DNA of 64,000 bases from positions 1-64,000 of the forward strand of contig JAEYRX010000051.1 of NCBI GenBank assembly GCA_023435225.1, read 5' to 3'. Below, piece by piece: positions 1-9,040 of this stretch. This DNA is from Bacillota bacterium (GTDB lineage: Bacteria; Bacillota; UBA4882; UBA8346). Both the position numbers and the translations under genes were made by a program. How positions within the stretch are numbered: the stretch's first letter is position 1; each line of letters begins with the position of its first letter. The notes under the pieces are model-generated. The model saw only the letters and a list, made by a program, of their open reading frames with translations. It ran no database searches and was not told the origin of the DNA.

Positions 1-151
1 ATTGTAAACCCTTGTCAATTCTTGATTTCTGTTTAGTTAGATAAGATCGAATTGATCGAATTTTTTGTGAATTTTATATCCCTTGGCTTTCTTACTTTTA
101 CCCAACTTGTGGGTAATGGTAAGGCCCGTGGGAAGGGAATTTATTTAAAAA

Positions 152-172
152 GTTGCGGGGACATCCCGCAAC
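152..172 (-). terminator. Rho-independent terminator of the lytic transglycosylase gene
   Basis: An inverted repeat GTTGCGGG / CCCGCAAC is followed on the minus strand by TTTTTAAATAAATT. It lies about 220 bp beyond the stop codon of the transglycosylase gene, on the far side of a palindromic element. The DNA from 1 to 150 shows no gene I can recognise. Confidence 0.6.
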
Positions 173-241
173 CCCGGCAGCATTGGCATGCTGCACTTGC
201 CTAAATCCTTACGTAGGATAGTGATTACCCCGATTCTGTTT

Positions 242-393
242 CTATATATGTTGCAATAAGTTTTTGGATGTAAGCTTTCAAAGCAACATATATTCCTTGA
301 TTCATAAGTTGAAAAAAGGTCAATAATTTTGCCATTCACAGCCAGCTTTAAGGATGTGAATGCTTTACTCAAAACTTTTTTCAACTTATATAG
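242..393. repeat. Two-hairpin palindromic element, copy A
   Basis: This intergenic element runs from CTATATATGTTGC to CAACTTATATAG, so its two ends are inverted copies of each other at 11 of 12 positions. It contains one hairpin with arms ATATGTTGC/GCAACATAT and a second with arms ATAAGTTGAA/TTCAACTTAT. The second encloses a CATTCACA/TGTGAATG stem around a GCCAGCTTTAAGGATG core. A close relative lies at 20002-20222. It begins three bases past the stop codon of the transglycosylase gene. An open frame across it (145-435 minus) is a by-product of the repeat. Confidence 0.75.
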
Positions 394-395
394 TA

Positions 396-1028
396 TCATT
401 GTTTTTCCCTCGTGCTTTTTAATTGCGATATCCATTGATTTGCACGTTTAAATCTTTGGACATAATTTCGCGAAGCTTCAATCTGGGCCCAGCGACCGCC
501 GCCGTTATATTCGCCGATTGCCTTCATAACATCCTTGTTTTGCCGTAGAAGTTCCGCAAAATGCGCCATAGCAACACGATAATTACATTCCCATTTATAA
601 AAGTCTTCCATCCGATATCCAAATTTTTTGTAATACAACTTCCAGGTACCAGGCATTAATTGAGCCGGTCCTTGTTCACCACAACCACCTACTCGATGCA
701 AGTTAAAACCGTTTTCTATTTGGCATATCGACAGACACTGATAGGGGTTAATTTTAAACTCGCGGGCGTATTGGACAGTGAGCTTGGCAAAACTTGGTAA
801 TTCATTAGTAATGAATTGTGGATTTGTGTAACTCAGATAGCCAATCACATAATCATAGATACTATCAGCCTTAAGTAAATCCACTTTTTCATTTTCGATT
901 TGTACTATATACGCTTCTTCTTCTTTTGAAAGATTGGCTATTTGTTTAGAATGCCAAAGATTAGTTATATTTATAGCTGTAAAAGTTAATGTTGCTATAA
1001 CCGTAATCGATATCCCCATATGTTTCAA
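396..1028 (-). CDS. Membrane-anchored lytic transglycosylase (SLT domain)
   Basis: This is probably a murein lytic transglycosylase that cleaves the glycan strand outside the membrane. A hydrophobic segment near the N-terminus (MGISITVIATLTFTAI...) would act as a signal anchor. The SLT fold follows in the C-terminal half: the catalytic Glu in CQIENGF, then GPAQLMPGTW and IGEYNGGG, all expected motifs. The longest frame begins at 1073 without a ribosome binding site. I prefer the TTG at 1028, which has GGAGG (1037-1041) eight bases upstream. It is a stand-alone gene with its own terminator, and the substrate context is unknown. The fold is clear; the exact cellular role is inferred. Confidence 0.85.
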   Translation of the reverse strand: MKHMGISITVIATLTFTAINITNLWHSKQIANLSKEEEAYIVQIENEKVDLLKADSIYDYVIGYLSYTNPQFITNELPSFAKLTVQYAREFKINPYQCLSICQIENGFNLHRVGGCGEQGPAQLMPGTWKLYYKKFGYRMEDFYKWECNYRVAMAHFAELLRQNKDVMKAIGEYNGGGRWAQIEASRNYVQRFKRANQWISQLKSTREKQ

Positions 1029-1291
1029 TTCTTTAACCTCCTTGATACCAGATGCTATTTTGGTTTTCGGCATCCAGGAGTTTAAACATCATAGGACTAA
1101 GGTCTAGTTGACAATTCCTTCACATCAAAAAAACATTGCTACCCCGGCAGCTGGTGGTTATTAAAAAAATAATCACTTGTAGTCAGCTTTACTATAATTA
1201 ATAGCAAAGGATATAAAACTGACTACCACATGCTGCACTTACCTAAACAAACAACGCCAAAGTAATCCTCCATCTCTCAGGATATTTGCTA

Positions 1292-2005
1292 TTATCCCGG
1301 AAACTTCCCCGTCAACGTAAAATACCCATTCTTCCGGCTCCCATGAAACTCTACCCATCCCAGTTGTTTCAAAATTCTAATATCCCGCCCCAGCGAATTT
1401 TTAGACGCCCCGGTAAGCTGCATCATTTCCGCCACTGCAAGCTTTTTCCGTTCTTTAAGGGCCAAGACAATCTGCGCCATCCGGTCGGGAATATTGGGCA
1501 GGCCGAAATAAATCTTCAAAGTTCCCGCCGAGCGCCGAATCAACGCCGACATTTCCTTGACAGGTGATGAAGCACCATCATTTTGTAATGAAACCCCAAA
1601 ATCGGGGGATGTAACACCAGATTTCTCCGATGTAACATCAAATTTCTGTGATGAAGAATCAAAGCCGGATGATGTAACACCATTTTTCTGTGATGTAGAC
1701 TCATTTTCGATTGATGTAACACCAAAATTGAGTGATGTAACATCAAAATTCCCCGATGTAACACCAATTTTCTCTAATAAAGACTCAAATTTATCTGATG
1801 TAACACCAAACTCGGTGGATGTAACCCCAATCTCCGGCAATGAAACACCAAACAATTGTTGCAAAGACTCAAACTCGGCGGTTAAAGCCTCAAACTCTAC
1901 CGTCAGAGATTGGGCCAGCAATTGTTGGAATTGGACTTTGGTCTTGAAAGCAGCCAGTTTTTGCTGAAAATGATGCATCGCGACTTTGGCGGTTTCGTTT
2001 GGCAT
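1292..2005 (-). CDS. Winged-helix protein with a long heptad-repeat N-terminal region
   Basis: This 237-aa protein is not from a family I can name. Residues 1-34 are helical. Residues 35 to about 147 consist of some 16 consecutive seven-residue repeats (21 bp each). The first repeats read like a normal coiled coil (FEALTAEFESLQQLF); later ones drift to GVTSxxF. Residues 170-237 look like a winged helix-turn-helix (KLAVAEMMQLTGASKNSLGR, then a WVEF...GYFTLT wing), so DNA binding is inferred. The ATG at 2005 was chosen because GGAGG (2014-2018) lies eight bases upstream; the longer frame to 2092 has no such site. It could be a repeat-driven oligomeric regulator. Confidence 0.7.
   Translation of the reverse strand: MPNETAKVAMHHFQQKLAAFKTKVQFQQLLAQSLTVEFEALTAEFESLQQLFGVSLPEIGVTSTEFGVTSDKFESLLEKIGVTSGNFDVTSLNFGVTSIENESTSQKNGVTSSGFDSSSQKFDVTSEKSGVTSPDFGVSLQNDGASSPVKEMSALIRRSAGTLKIYFGLPNIPDRMAQIVLALKERKKLAVAEMMQLTGASKNSLGRDIRILKQLGWVEFHGSRKNGYFTLTGKFPG
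1565..1903 (-). repeat. Tandem array of about sixteen 21-bp units inside a coding region
   Basis: On the plus strand the unit is close to GATGTAACACCAAAATTGAGT, repeated every 21 bases with divergence. Because 21 is a multiple of three, most reading frames on both strands stay open across the array. This explains the spurious open frames at 1540-1767 and 1557-1967. The array encodes the heptad repeats of the winged-helix protein. Confidence 0.85.
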
Positions 2006-2111
2006 GGTTAGAACCTCCAAGAAATACCATTGATGATAAAAATTATAAACCAAATCGCCAAAAAATTCAAAAAAAAAAAAACCAACTATCATTCCGAGTT
2101 GGTTGCAATGT

Positions 2112-3023
2112 CTAGCTATTCTTCCGGCACCATTCCAATGCTTTCTTCATAACCTCCGGAATATCCGAAGAAAACTCCATATACTCTTTGGTCCGGGGAT
2201 GCGCAAAGCCGAGATTGGCTGCATGTAAAGCCTGTCCCTCAATGGGAACCGGTTCTTTCTTCCAGCCGTAAACCGGGTCGCCGACCACCGGATAACCAAG
2301 ATGGTTCATATGTACCCGGATCTGATGGGTCCGGCCCGACTCCAGCCGGACTTCCAAAAATGCATACGAGCCCATATATTCAATAACTTGATAATTAGTG
2401 ACAGCTGGTTTTCCGGTTGGGACAACCGCCATCTTTTTTCGCTCCACCGGATGCCGGCCGATGGGACCTTCAATCCTGCCATTTTCCGGCGGTTTTCCAT
2501 GAACTATTGTCTTATAAATCCTTTTCATGGTCCTCATCTTTATCTGACCGGCTAAATCGAGATGGGCCAGATCGTTTTTAGCGACCACCAATACTCCGGA
2601 GGTATCCTTATCCAACCGGTGGACGATTCCCGGCCTGATTACCCCTCCGATTCCCGATAAATCCTTACAATGTTCCAATAAAGCATTGACCAGAGTCCCG
2701 GTATAGTTTCCGGCTGCCGGATGGACTACCATTCCTCGGGGTTTATTAACCACTACCAAATCGGAATCTTCATACAAAATCTCCAGCGGGATTGATTCGG
2801 GTATTACCTCCAAAGGTTCCGGGTCATCCCAACTTATTTCAATCAGGTCGTCAGCTTCCAAGCGATAACTGGCCTTAATAATTTTCCCGTTACAACTGAC
2901 CCCTCCGGCGGTAATTATTTTTTGGATAAAAGAACGCGAAGGCCAGACTCCAGTCTGGCTTAAGAAAAGATCCAAGCGCTCACCTTGAGCACTGTTATCA
3001 ATGGTGAACCTCTGAAGCTGCAT
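2112..3023 (-). CDS. rluD: RluD-family 23S rRNA pseudouridine synthase
   Basis: The product converts specific uridines of rRNA to pseudouridine. An S4 RNA-binding domain occupies roughly residues 12-65 (GERLDLFLSQ...SRSFIQKII). The catalytic domain follows, with the signature HRLDKDTSG that contains the nucleophilic Asp, then GRTHQIRVH. The length is normal for the family. The start is ATG 3023 (or TTG 3026), with GGAGG at 3033-3037. It overlaps the end of lgt by about 26 bases, so it is translated from the lspA-lgt transcript. The choice of RluD over paralogues such as RluC is by similarity of the signature only. Confidence 0.9.
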   Translation of the reverse strand: MQLQRFTIDNSAQGERLDLFLSQTGVWPSRSFIQKIITAGGVSCNGKIIKASYRLEADDLIEISWDDPEPLEVIPESIPLEILYEDSDLVVVNKPRGMVVHPAAGNYTGTLVNALLEHCKDLSGIGGVIRPGIVHRLDKDTSGVLVVAKNDLAHLDLAGQIKMRTMKRIYKTIVHGKPPENGRIEGPIGRHPVERKKMAVVPTGKPAVTNYQVIEYMGSYAFLEVRLESGRTHQIRVHMNHLGYPVVGDPVYGWKKEPVPIEGQALHAANLGFAHPRTKEYMEFSSDIPEVMKKALEWCRKNS

Positions 3024-3780
3024 CAATGCCAGCCTCCTTTTTTCGGTACCGCGCTTCCAAAATTAATATCAATCCGAAGGAAACAACCGCTAAAATAACA
3101 CAAACCAATTGCGCCAAACTAAGCCAAGGGTAAACCATGGGGCTCTCCCGGAATATCTCCACAATAAACCGCATAATTGAATAACTTCCTACATAAAAAA
3201 GGAATAAAAATCCATGAAAATGCCGGTGGTTCCTCATTGCAAGTAAAATAAAGAAAAGAAGAAAACTTCCAATCATTGAGTACAGCTGGGTCGGATGCCG
3301 CAATGCAAAATCATTGGCGGCGCATTGGAGGGCCCACGGCACATGAGCCACTTTCCCATAGCAGCAACCGTTTAAAAAACATCCAACCCTGACAATCGCA
3401 TACCCCAGTGCGATATAAGGGGCTACTATATCCGCAAGTTTCCAGGGAAATATTTTTTTTCGTTGGACAAACCAGTAACCCGCTAAAAATCCACCCAACA
3501 AACCCCCATGGAAAGCTAGACCGCCGGAGTTAACCCGGAAAACTTCCCACCAAGGGCTATAAATAAAAGAACGGTATTCCGTAATTACATAAACTAGTCT
3601 GGCTCCAACTATTGCCCCGATTAAGACCCAGGTAGCCAGGTCAATAATGGTTTCAAACTTAATATCTTCTTTCTTGACTGCTCTCCCAACACCTATGATG
3701 GCTATTAAAAAGGCTACCGCCAACATAAAACCATATGAATGGACTGGCCAGCCAAAGATGTAAAACAAGACAGGTCTCAT
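2998..3780 (-). CDS. lgt: Prolipoprotein diacylglyceryl transferase
   Basis: Lgt transfers diacylglycerol from phosphatidylglycerol to the lipobox cysteine of prelipoproteins in the cytoplasmic membrane. The 260-aa protein is a multi-pass membrane protein and starts MRPVLFYIFGWPVHSYG. It carries HGGLLGG and the RVGCFLNGCCYG block typical of Lgt. Its start codon overlaps the stop of lspA by four bases (ATGA), so the two lipoprotein maturation enzymes are translationally coupled. Both sugar-binding proteins in this window lack a lipobox, so the clients must lie elsewhere. Confidence 0.95.
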   Translation of the reverse strand: MRPVLFYIFGWPVHSYGFMLAVAFLIAIIGVGRAVKKEDIKFETIIDLATWVLIGAIVGARLVYVITEYRSFIYSPWWEVFRVNSGGLAFHGGLLGGFLAGYWFVQRKKIFPWKLADIVAPYIALGYAIVRVGCFLNGCCYGKVAHVPWALQCAANDFALRHPTQLYSMIGSFLLFFILLAMRNHRHFHGFLFLFYVGSYSIMRFIVEIFRESPMVYPWLSLAQLVCVILAVVSFGLILILEARYRKKEAGIDAASEVHH

Positions 3781-4286
3781 AATTTCTCCTCTCCGGATAT
3801 GGTTCCTTCTAAATATTGTGAATTACTACCGGTTTTTTTAAGCTTTTTATCACGAAAATCTTTCAATAACATACCGGCTATAATCAAACAAACACCAGCA
3901 ATAATAGCCATATCGGCCACATTAAAAACCGGCCAAACCTGCAAATCAAAAAAATCAATTACGTAACCCAAACGAATCCGATCAATCAAATTCCCAACAG
4001 CGCCTCCTAAGGCTATTGCCAATCCAATCTGCAACAAACTAGGATACTCCGACATTTTTTTTCGATTAATCCAGACCATAATAATGACTCCCAAAGTTAT
4101 CCCTATTAATAATAAAGTTTGGGACTGTAAAATTCCGAAAGCTGCGCCGTAGTTGGTAACATAAGTGAGTGAAAACCAACCATCAATCACGGAAATAGAT
4201 TGCATCGGACCCATTTTAGCCTGAACCAGCAATTTTGACGCCTGGTCTATAAGAACCACTAGGATTGTTAGATACAAATAAGGCAT
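3777..4286 (-). CDS. lspA: Lipoprotein signal peptidase II
   Basis: LspA cleaves the signal peptide of diacylated prelipoproteins. The 169-aa product has four predicted membrane segments. The two catalytic aspartates are seen in GNLIDR and FNVADMAI. The longest frame extends to 4418, but the extra N-terminus is translated from an AGGCAATAGGCA-type intergenic repeat. The ATG at 4286, with AAGGAG six bases upstream, gives the usual size. It is followed by lgt with a 4-base overlap. Confidence 0.95.
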   Translation of the reverse strand: MPYLYLTILVVLIDQASKLLVQAKMGPMQSISVIDGWFSLTYVTNYGAAFGILQSQTLLLIGITLGVIIMVWINRKKMSEYPSLLQIGLAIALGGAVGNLIDRIRLGYVIDFFDLQVWPVFNVADMAIIAGVCLIIAGMLLKDFRDKKLKKTGSNSQYLEGTISGEEKL

Positions 4287-4319
4287 CTGATTCTCCTTAA
4301 AATTGAGATAAGATAAACT

Positions 4320-4567
4320 GAAAGTTGGGCAGTAGGCAATAGGCATGAGGCAATAGTATAATAACAGTAGTTCTCTTTTCCCTATTCCTGATTGATAGTA
4401 TAATCTGCATTTATCCAATCAACTAGTATTATTCGCTACCCAAATTAAAAAACCTTTCACTCTATAACTATCAATTCCCAACTATAAACTGTAAACTAAA
4501 ACTTATCATAACCAGTTTACTATTGGCTCTTAGTCCTAATGCCTAATGCCTAATAACTATTGCCTAT
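4320..4567. repeat. Short-word intergenic repeats (AGGCAATAGGCA and ACTATAAACTGTAAACT types)
   Basis: The gap between the DksA-like gene and lspA is made of near-tandem words such as GGGCAGTAGGCAATAGGCAT on one side and their complement CCTAATGCCTAATGCCTAAT on the other. Together they form a long imperfect palindrome. The same words recur at 19667-19760 and 39660-39675. No gene is visible here. Confidence 0.6.
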
Positions 4568-5227
4568 TTAATCCCTCTCATCCGGATTGGCCGGGTCCGG
4601 CGGAATCTCATCCGGTCCATGGTCAATAATACCCTCAACTTCTTCCACTATTCCCTGGTCTTCTTCGGCGTCATAAAAAGTATCTTCATAACTATCAGCG
4701 CCGGGAATATCCGATGGAGTATCAGAAGTACCGTATCGGGCGACTTTTTGCCATACGTCTTCTCCGTCTACTCCTACATTATCCGCACCATCTAAAAAAG
4801 TTCTCCCAAAAGGCGGTCCCAAAACATCTTCCTCGATCGGCCGCTCACGATTAATATAGCGATCTTCTTCTTTCTTTTGGCAGTCAATACAAAAAGTAGT
4901 ATATGGCATGGCTTCCAGGCGATCCATATCGATCTCCCGGCCGCAGCTTTCACAGATTCCGTATTCGCCTTTTTCAATATTTTCAAGAGCTTCCGCTATT
5001 CGTTGTTGAGTCTCACGGGTATTATTCCAAAGCGCCAAATCCTTTTCACGCTCAAAAGTCTCACTGGCAATATCAGCCGGATGATTATCATATACTGATA
5101 ACTCACTTATAGAATCCGACAAAGAATCATCCATCTGAAATCTGGCTGATCTTTCAAGTTCTTCATCATTACGTTCTTTCTCCTCTAATAAACGTTCTTT
5201 AAACTGATCAAGTTTCCCCTGGTCCAT
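4568..5227 (-). CDS. TraR/DksA-family zinc-finger protein (YteA-like)
   Basis: A 219-aa protein with an N-terminal helical hairpin rich in Glu and Arg (residues 1-85) and a C4 zinc finger at about 95-125 (CESCGRE...CIDCQ). An acidic tail follows. This is the domain order of YteA-type proteins of spore-forming Firmicutes, related to the RNA polymerase secondary-channel regulator DksA. Any action on transcription is inferred from the family. The start ATG 5227 has GGGAG upstream. It is followed by lspA-lgt-rluD in the same direction after a 280-base gap of repeats, so co-transcription is uncertain. Confidence 0.8.
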   Translation of the reverse strand: MDQGKLDQFKERLLEEKERNDEELERSARFQMDDSLSDSISELSVYDNHPADIASETFEREKDLALWNNTRETQQRIAEALENIEKGEYGICESCGREIDMDRLEAMPYTTFCIDCQKKEEDRYINRERPIEEDVLGPPFGRTFLDGADNVGVDGEDVWQKVARYGTSDTPSDIPGADSYEDTFYDAEEDQGIVEEVEGIIDHGPDEIPPDPANPDERD

Positions 5228-5404
5228 TTAAAATTCTCCCTCTTTCCTATTTATTGAATTGCATATATTCTATAGGTTGTCCATAATCCATACCGTAATA
5301 GTCATAGAGAAATAATAAAAACTCACTTTATCTAATACTCATTATAAAAATTTTTTTACCGATAGGATAAACAAGGAGTACATTAATATTTTGGAGGTAA
5401 ATTT

Positions 5405-5587
5405 ATGCCGGAAAATCAATCAGGTAAAAAATCTTTGGAAGAACTGGTAATGACCCAATCATACATTTTAGAAGCTATTATGAATTTATTGGAAAAGAAA
5501 AACTTAATCAGTCGAGAAGAGATTGTTCAGGAGCTAAAACTTATTCAGGCAGCGGTCTTTGAAAAGATCCAAACGGAGAAATCCTAA
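5405..5587 (+). CDS. Small conserved-looking protein, function unknown
   Basis: This 60-aa protein has no motif I recognise. It is mostly helical and charged, with MTQSYILEAIMNLLEKK and SREEIVQELKLIQ segments that could form a short helical pair. The ribosome binding site TTGGAGG lies eight bases before ATG. It is followed by a clear terminator, so it may be a single-gene transcript. A real gene is supported by the start site and terminator, not by homology. Confidence 0.6.
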   Translation: MPENQSGKKSLEELVMTQSYILEAIMNLLEKKNLISREEIVQELKLIQAAVFEKIQTEKS

Positions 5588-5610
5588 AATAAAGGGTCTT
5601 AAAAAAATAA

Positions 5611-5643
5611 AAGCAGGAGATAGTCATAAGACAACTCCTGCTT
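5611..5643 (+). terminator. Rho-independent terminator after the 60-aa gene
   Basis: A perfect 9-bp stem AAGCAGGAG / CTCCTGCTT with a 15-base loop is followed by GATTTTCTC. It ends the small gene and lies 30 bases before the NUDIX gene. Confidence 0.75.
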
Positions 5644-5673
5644 GATTTTCTCTAAATTTTGGAGGTTAAGTAA

Positions 5674-6138
5674 ATGCCGGACTATATCAAATGGATCCGC
5701 AGTAAAGTAGGGCATGACCCGGTTATCCTCACCTTTTCCGGCGCCGCTATATCCGACCAAAATGGAGCAATTTTACTTCAAAAAAGAAAAGCGGACCAAA
5801 ATATATGGGGAATACCCGGCGGGGCATTAGAGTATGGTGAATCAGCCATAGAGGCTTTACACCGTGAAGTGATGGAAGAGACCGGATTGATTATTAAAAT
5901 AAATTACTTAATTGGTGTTTATACCAAGTATTTTATGAAATATGAAAACGAAGATCAGGCGCAAGTTATTAGCTTTTTCTTTCATTGTAGCATTATTGGA
6001 GGAAAGTTGCGCCTTGATAACCACGAAACCTTTGGGCTGGACTATTTCACTCAAGCTAACCTGCCTCCGCTTTTCAACACCCAACAGCAAGAAATGGTAA
6101 ATGATTTTTTCCAAGGCCGAAAATGGGTTTGTAAATAA
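5674..6138 (+). CDS. NUDIX hydrolase
   Basis: The 154-aa product hydrolyses a nucleoside-diphosphate-linked substrate; which one cannot be read from the sequence. The full NUDIX box is present at about residues 49-71: GGALEYGE...REVMEETGL, with the metal-binding REVMEE. The start has TTGGAGG upstream, almost the same translation signal as the preceding small gene. It stands alone and converges on the minus-strand lacI-type gene. Confidence 0.9.
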   Translation: MPDYIKWIRSKVGHDPVILTFSGAAISDQNGAILLQKRKADQNIWGIPGGALEYGESAIEALHREVMEETGLIIKINYLIGVYTKYFMKYENEDQAQVISFFFHCSIIGGKLRLDNHETFGLDYFTQANLPPLFNTQQQEMVNDFFQGRKWVCK

Positions 6139-6171
6139 TTCCTAATGAGGTTTTCAGAACCTCTCAAAATT

Positions 6172-7182
6172 TTAAGCTCTATATCCACATGATTCCCTGA
6201 TAATAAGTTCAGTCGGCAAAATTAGATTTTTTTCCCCCGGTACCTTCCCTTCAATGAGCTGAAATAACAAATTAGCCGCTGATTCACCCAACTGATCTAT
6301 GGGTTGATTAACAGCAGTGATGGCTGGAGAAAAATATTCATATAATGGATGATTGTCAAAAGAAACTAACGCTAGGTCGTCAGGGAGCCGTAATTTCTCC
6401 TCCCGGGTCACTTTAATAACCCCGGTTAAAAAATCAGCTGCAGCAGCAAAGATAGCTGTAATTCCGAACCCGGAACGAATAATCTCCCGGCTTATCTGGA
6501 GTGAGCGCTCTGTCCAATAAGGGCAATAGTAAATATGGTTCGGCTCTAAACCTGCTTCCTCCATAGCCAATTTAAACCCCTTCACCCGTTCTTCAACACT
6601 TGGAAAAGACTCCGGACCGGCCAATAAAGCGATTTTCTTATGTCCCATACTTATTAAATGCTCGGTCATCCGGCGAGCGCCGCCAACATTATCAACATCC
6701 ACATAATAATGAGAAATATTCAAGCTCTTACCAACCATAACAAAAGGAAAATCTTTTAATAATAATTCAGCCAACTGCTTATCACCGAACTGTTCTGCAC
6801 CGATAATTATTCCATCAATCCGCCTTCCCTTTAAAATCGACTTATAAGCGGAATCAATATCCTCTTCGGAACGGGTAGTTGAAAGTAATACATTATAATC
6901 CCTGGAAGCGGCTTTCTCGGTAATAGCTGTCAATAAGGTAGGCCAATAAGCGCTGGACATCGAATAACTACCGGTATGCGGAATAATTACCCCGATATTG
7001 TTGGATCGTTTAGCTGCTAATCCTTGGGCTGAAGCGTTCGGTTGAAAGTCAAGTTCCTTGATTAATTTTAAAATCCGTTTACGAGTATCTTCTCCTACTC
7101 CGGGACCGCCGTTTATCACCCTGGAAACCGTTCCTTTTGAAACTCGAGCTAACTCGGCAATATCTTTGATGGTAATGGTCAT
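6172..7182 (-). CDS. LacI-family transcriptional regulator of the mannoside operon
   Basis: The 336-aa protein has an N-terminal LacI helix-turn-helix (TIKDIAELARVSKGTVSRVI), a hinge with NASAQGLAAKR, and a periplasmic-binding-protein-like effector domain. The start is set at ATG 7182 because GAGGTG (7189-7194) is six bases upstream; the GTG at 7191 is part of that site. It is the last gene of the sugar operon, so it probably senses a mannoside or mannose derivative and controls its own operon. LacI-like palindromes occur upstream of the first operon gene near 14712, 14862 and 14986. Confidence 0.9.
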   Translation of the reverse strand: MTITIKDIAELARVSKGTVSRVINGGPGVGEDTRKRILKLIKELDFQPNASAQGLAAKRSNNIGVIIPHTGSYSMSSAYWPTLLTAITEKAASRDYNVLLSTTRSEEDIDSAYKSILKGRRIDGIIIGAEQFGDKQLAELLLKDFPFVMVGKSLNISHYYVDVDNVGGARRMTEHLISMGHKKIALLAGPESFPSVEERVKGFKLAMEEAGLEPNHIYYCPYWTERSLQISREIIRSGFGITAIFAAAADFLTGVIKVTREEKLRLPDDLALVSFDNHPLYEYFSPAITAVNQPIDQLGESAANLLFQLIEGKVPGEKNLILPTELIIRESCGYRA

Positions 7183-7240
7183 CCGGTTCACCTCAATTTG
7201 ATTGTACCTTTCCTTGACTATAAAGACAAGTAAATTTGTT

Positions 7241-9040
7241 TTAATAATCCGATATCCGATATACTTTATAAGCTGAATCTTTTTTTAGTTTCATAATTTT
7301 CAATTGCAGGTTTTCTTCCTCTAATCGCATTTCTTCTGTTTTTTTAATTTTTCCCTTAATGGTATCCCAAGTTTCAACTCGGTATCTTCCCGGATGCCGA
7401 TTAATAATTACTACTTCTCCTGTAACTTCTGGAAATTCAACTTTGACGGCTCCAACTTTCCAAGCTGCATTTTCAAAATATCGTTGATTAAATTTTTTGC
7501 TTCTTACCCAAATCAAAGCCCGTTCAGTACTGACTAAACCAAAAGCTTGCAATTGGGATGTATCTTTCAAAAAACAGGGTTGCATTGTTCCGTCTTGGAG
7601 TCGCTCTCCGGACATAAAACTGCTAATACCTTTAAAATGATAATAAAGATTTAGTGGTTCGATATATGTATCCCACCACCATAGCATCCCGGTTCCGGCT
7701 GAACCCGTAAAGATTCCCGCCCACAATCCTTCGTGAAAATGAATTCCCAACGGATCAACAATTGCAGATTGCATTCCAAATTCACCTATTAATACCGGTT
7801 TATTAGAGACCTGCCGGAGATCCTTAAGCGATTGCCACCAAGCCTTACTCCAATTAAATTGATTGTACTGGTGAATCTGGAGATAATCAACTGCAGCAGT
7901 CCTCCATTCAGCTTCATCACCCCGGAAAGAACTACTGTAACTATTACCGACCAATCGGTGGTACGGATCAATCGTCTCCAGGTAAGTTTTCATCTCTTCC
8001 ATCCAAGGTACCAGCAAAGCTCGATCTCCCAATCCGGTAGTCAGATTTACTTCATTAAACCATTCCCAGGAGAACAGGTTGCAACTATAACCCCATCTAG
8101 CTACTATATAACGTAGTTTTCGCTTGAAATACTCCTTTGCCTGCGAATCGGTTAAGAACTCGGCCGGTTCTTTTAAAATACCGCCGTTTTCTATGTTATA
8201 AGGGTTGTTCTCCCATTCTTTATTGGTATTTTCACTGAATTGGCCATGATTAGTCAAACACAGCATTATATAGATCCCTTGTTTTTCAGCCAATTCAAAT
8301 AAATAATCCAATTGCCAGGCTTGTAACTGACGTTTCTGATAATTCCCCAGACCGGTATCTTTCCACTCCGGTGCAAATCCCCAGGAAGCAAGCCAAATCC
8401 GGGCATAATTAGCTCCATTCTTCGCCATTTCGGTAAACCACTTTTCATAAGCAGCCATACCCCGCTGATCATACCAAGCCACATTGGAACCAACCGGCAA
8501 AAAAAGTCCCCCATTATCAAAAACAAAATAACCGGTATTACCCGGAGCAATCCTGACAAATCCCGGACTAATACCTGGTTGAGCTATAAATGATTTTGAA
8601 GTGGAGGAAACTATTTTATCTCCATATTTAAAAAGCAACTGATAACTCCAACGTCCCGGCTTATCGGGAGTAAATCGAACCCGCCATTCAGGATTACCAT
8701 TGGAAATATAAGTTTCTTCCCCTTTATACAGTCTCCGGGAGAAAGGTTGATAAAAAAAACCGGGGATTTGGTATTTTACTCCATCCGGCCCGCTAAAAAC
8801 TCCTGTTAATTCTATTTCTTCTGGATTATAAGGATTATTAATACCCATTGGAGATTGGATACGCAGTTCCATTTTGTGATAAGTATGAATTTTTTGGTTA
8901 TCCAAGTTATCGCCGATTATCTGCATTTTCATATTTTCTTCCGCTTGTTCTTCAGACCTCTCATTACTTAATAAACCTACAACGGTATTAATAAATATAC
9001 ACCCTACCATGAATAAAACTATAAATACTCTATTATTCAC
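7241..9040 (-). CDS. DUF5060 plus GH5-like glycoside hydrolase, exported or membrane-anchored
   Basis: A 599-aa glycosidase. Residues 1-24 form a signal peptide or anchor. Residues about 45-150 resemble DUF5060 (MELRIQSPMGINNPYNPEEI, then a beta-rich stretch). A TIM barrel follows from about 160 to 500. The putative acid/base is Glu330 in FSWEWFNEVN and the nucleophile is Glu420 in VLIGEFG, spaced as in clan A retaining enzymes. A small C-terminal beta domain ends it. Its start overlaps the epimerase stop by four bases (ATGA). The context suggests an endo- or exo-acting beta-mannanase or glucomannanase, but the specificity is inferred. Confidence 0.8.
   Translation of the reverse strand: MNNRVFIVLFMVGCIFINTVVGLLSNERSEEQAEENMKMQIIGDNLDNQKIHTYHKMELRIQSPMGINNPYNPEEIELTGVFSGPDGVKYQIPGFFYQPFSRRLYKGEETYISNGNPEWRVRFTPDKPGRWSYQLLFKYGDKIVSSTSKSFIAQPGISPGFVRIAPGNTGYFVFDNGGLFLPVGSNVAWYDQRGMAAYEKWFTEMAKNGANYARIWLASWGFAPEWKDTGLGNYQKRQLQAWQLDYLFELAEKQGIYIMLCLTNHGQFSENTNKEWENNPYNIENGGILKEPAEFLTDSQAKEYFKRKLRYIVARWGYSCNLFSWEWFNEVNLTTGLGDRALLVPWMEEMKTYLETIDPYHRLVGNSYSSSFRGDEAEWRTAAVDYLQIHQYNQFNWSKAWWQSLKDLRQVSNKPVLIGEFGMQSAIVDPLGIHFHEGLWAGIFTGSAGTGMLWWWDTYIEPLNLYYHFKGISSFMSGERLQDGTMQPCFLKDTSQLQAFGLVSTERALIWVRSKKFNQRYFENAAWKVGAVKVEFPEVTGEVVIINRHPGRYRVETWDTIKGKIKKTEEMRLEEENLQLKIMKLKKDSAYKVYRISDY

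Noticed and set aside
145..435. 96-codon open frame on the minus strand next to the lytic transglycosylase
   Set aside because: Most of it lies inside palindromic element A and it overlaps the 3' end of a real gene. The same sequence recurs at 20 kb without an open frame.
1540..1967. Open frames on both strands over the 21-bp repeat array, and a CRISPR-like look
   Set aside because: A unit of 21 bp keeps all frames open by periodicity. There are no spacers: the repeats touch each other and encode heptads of one protein.
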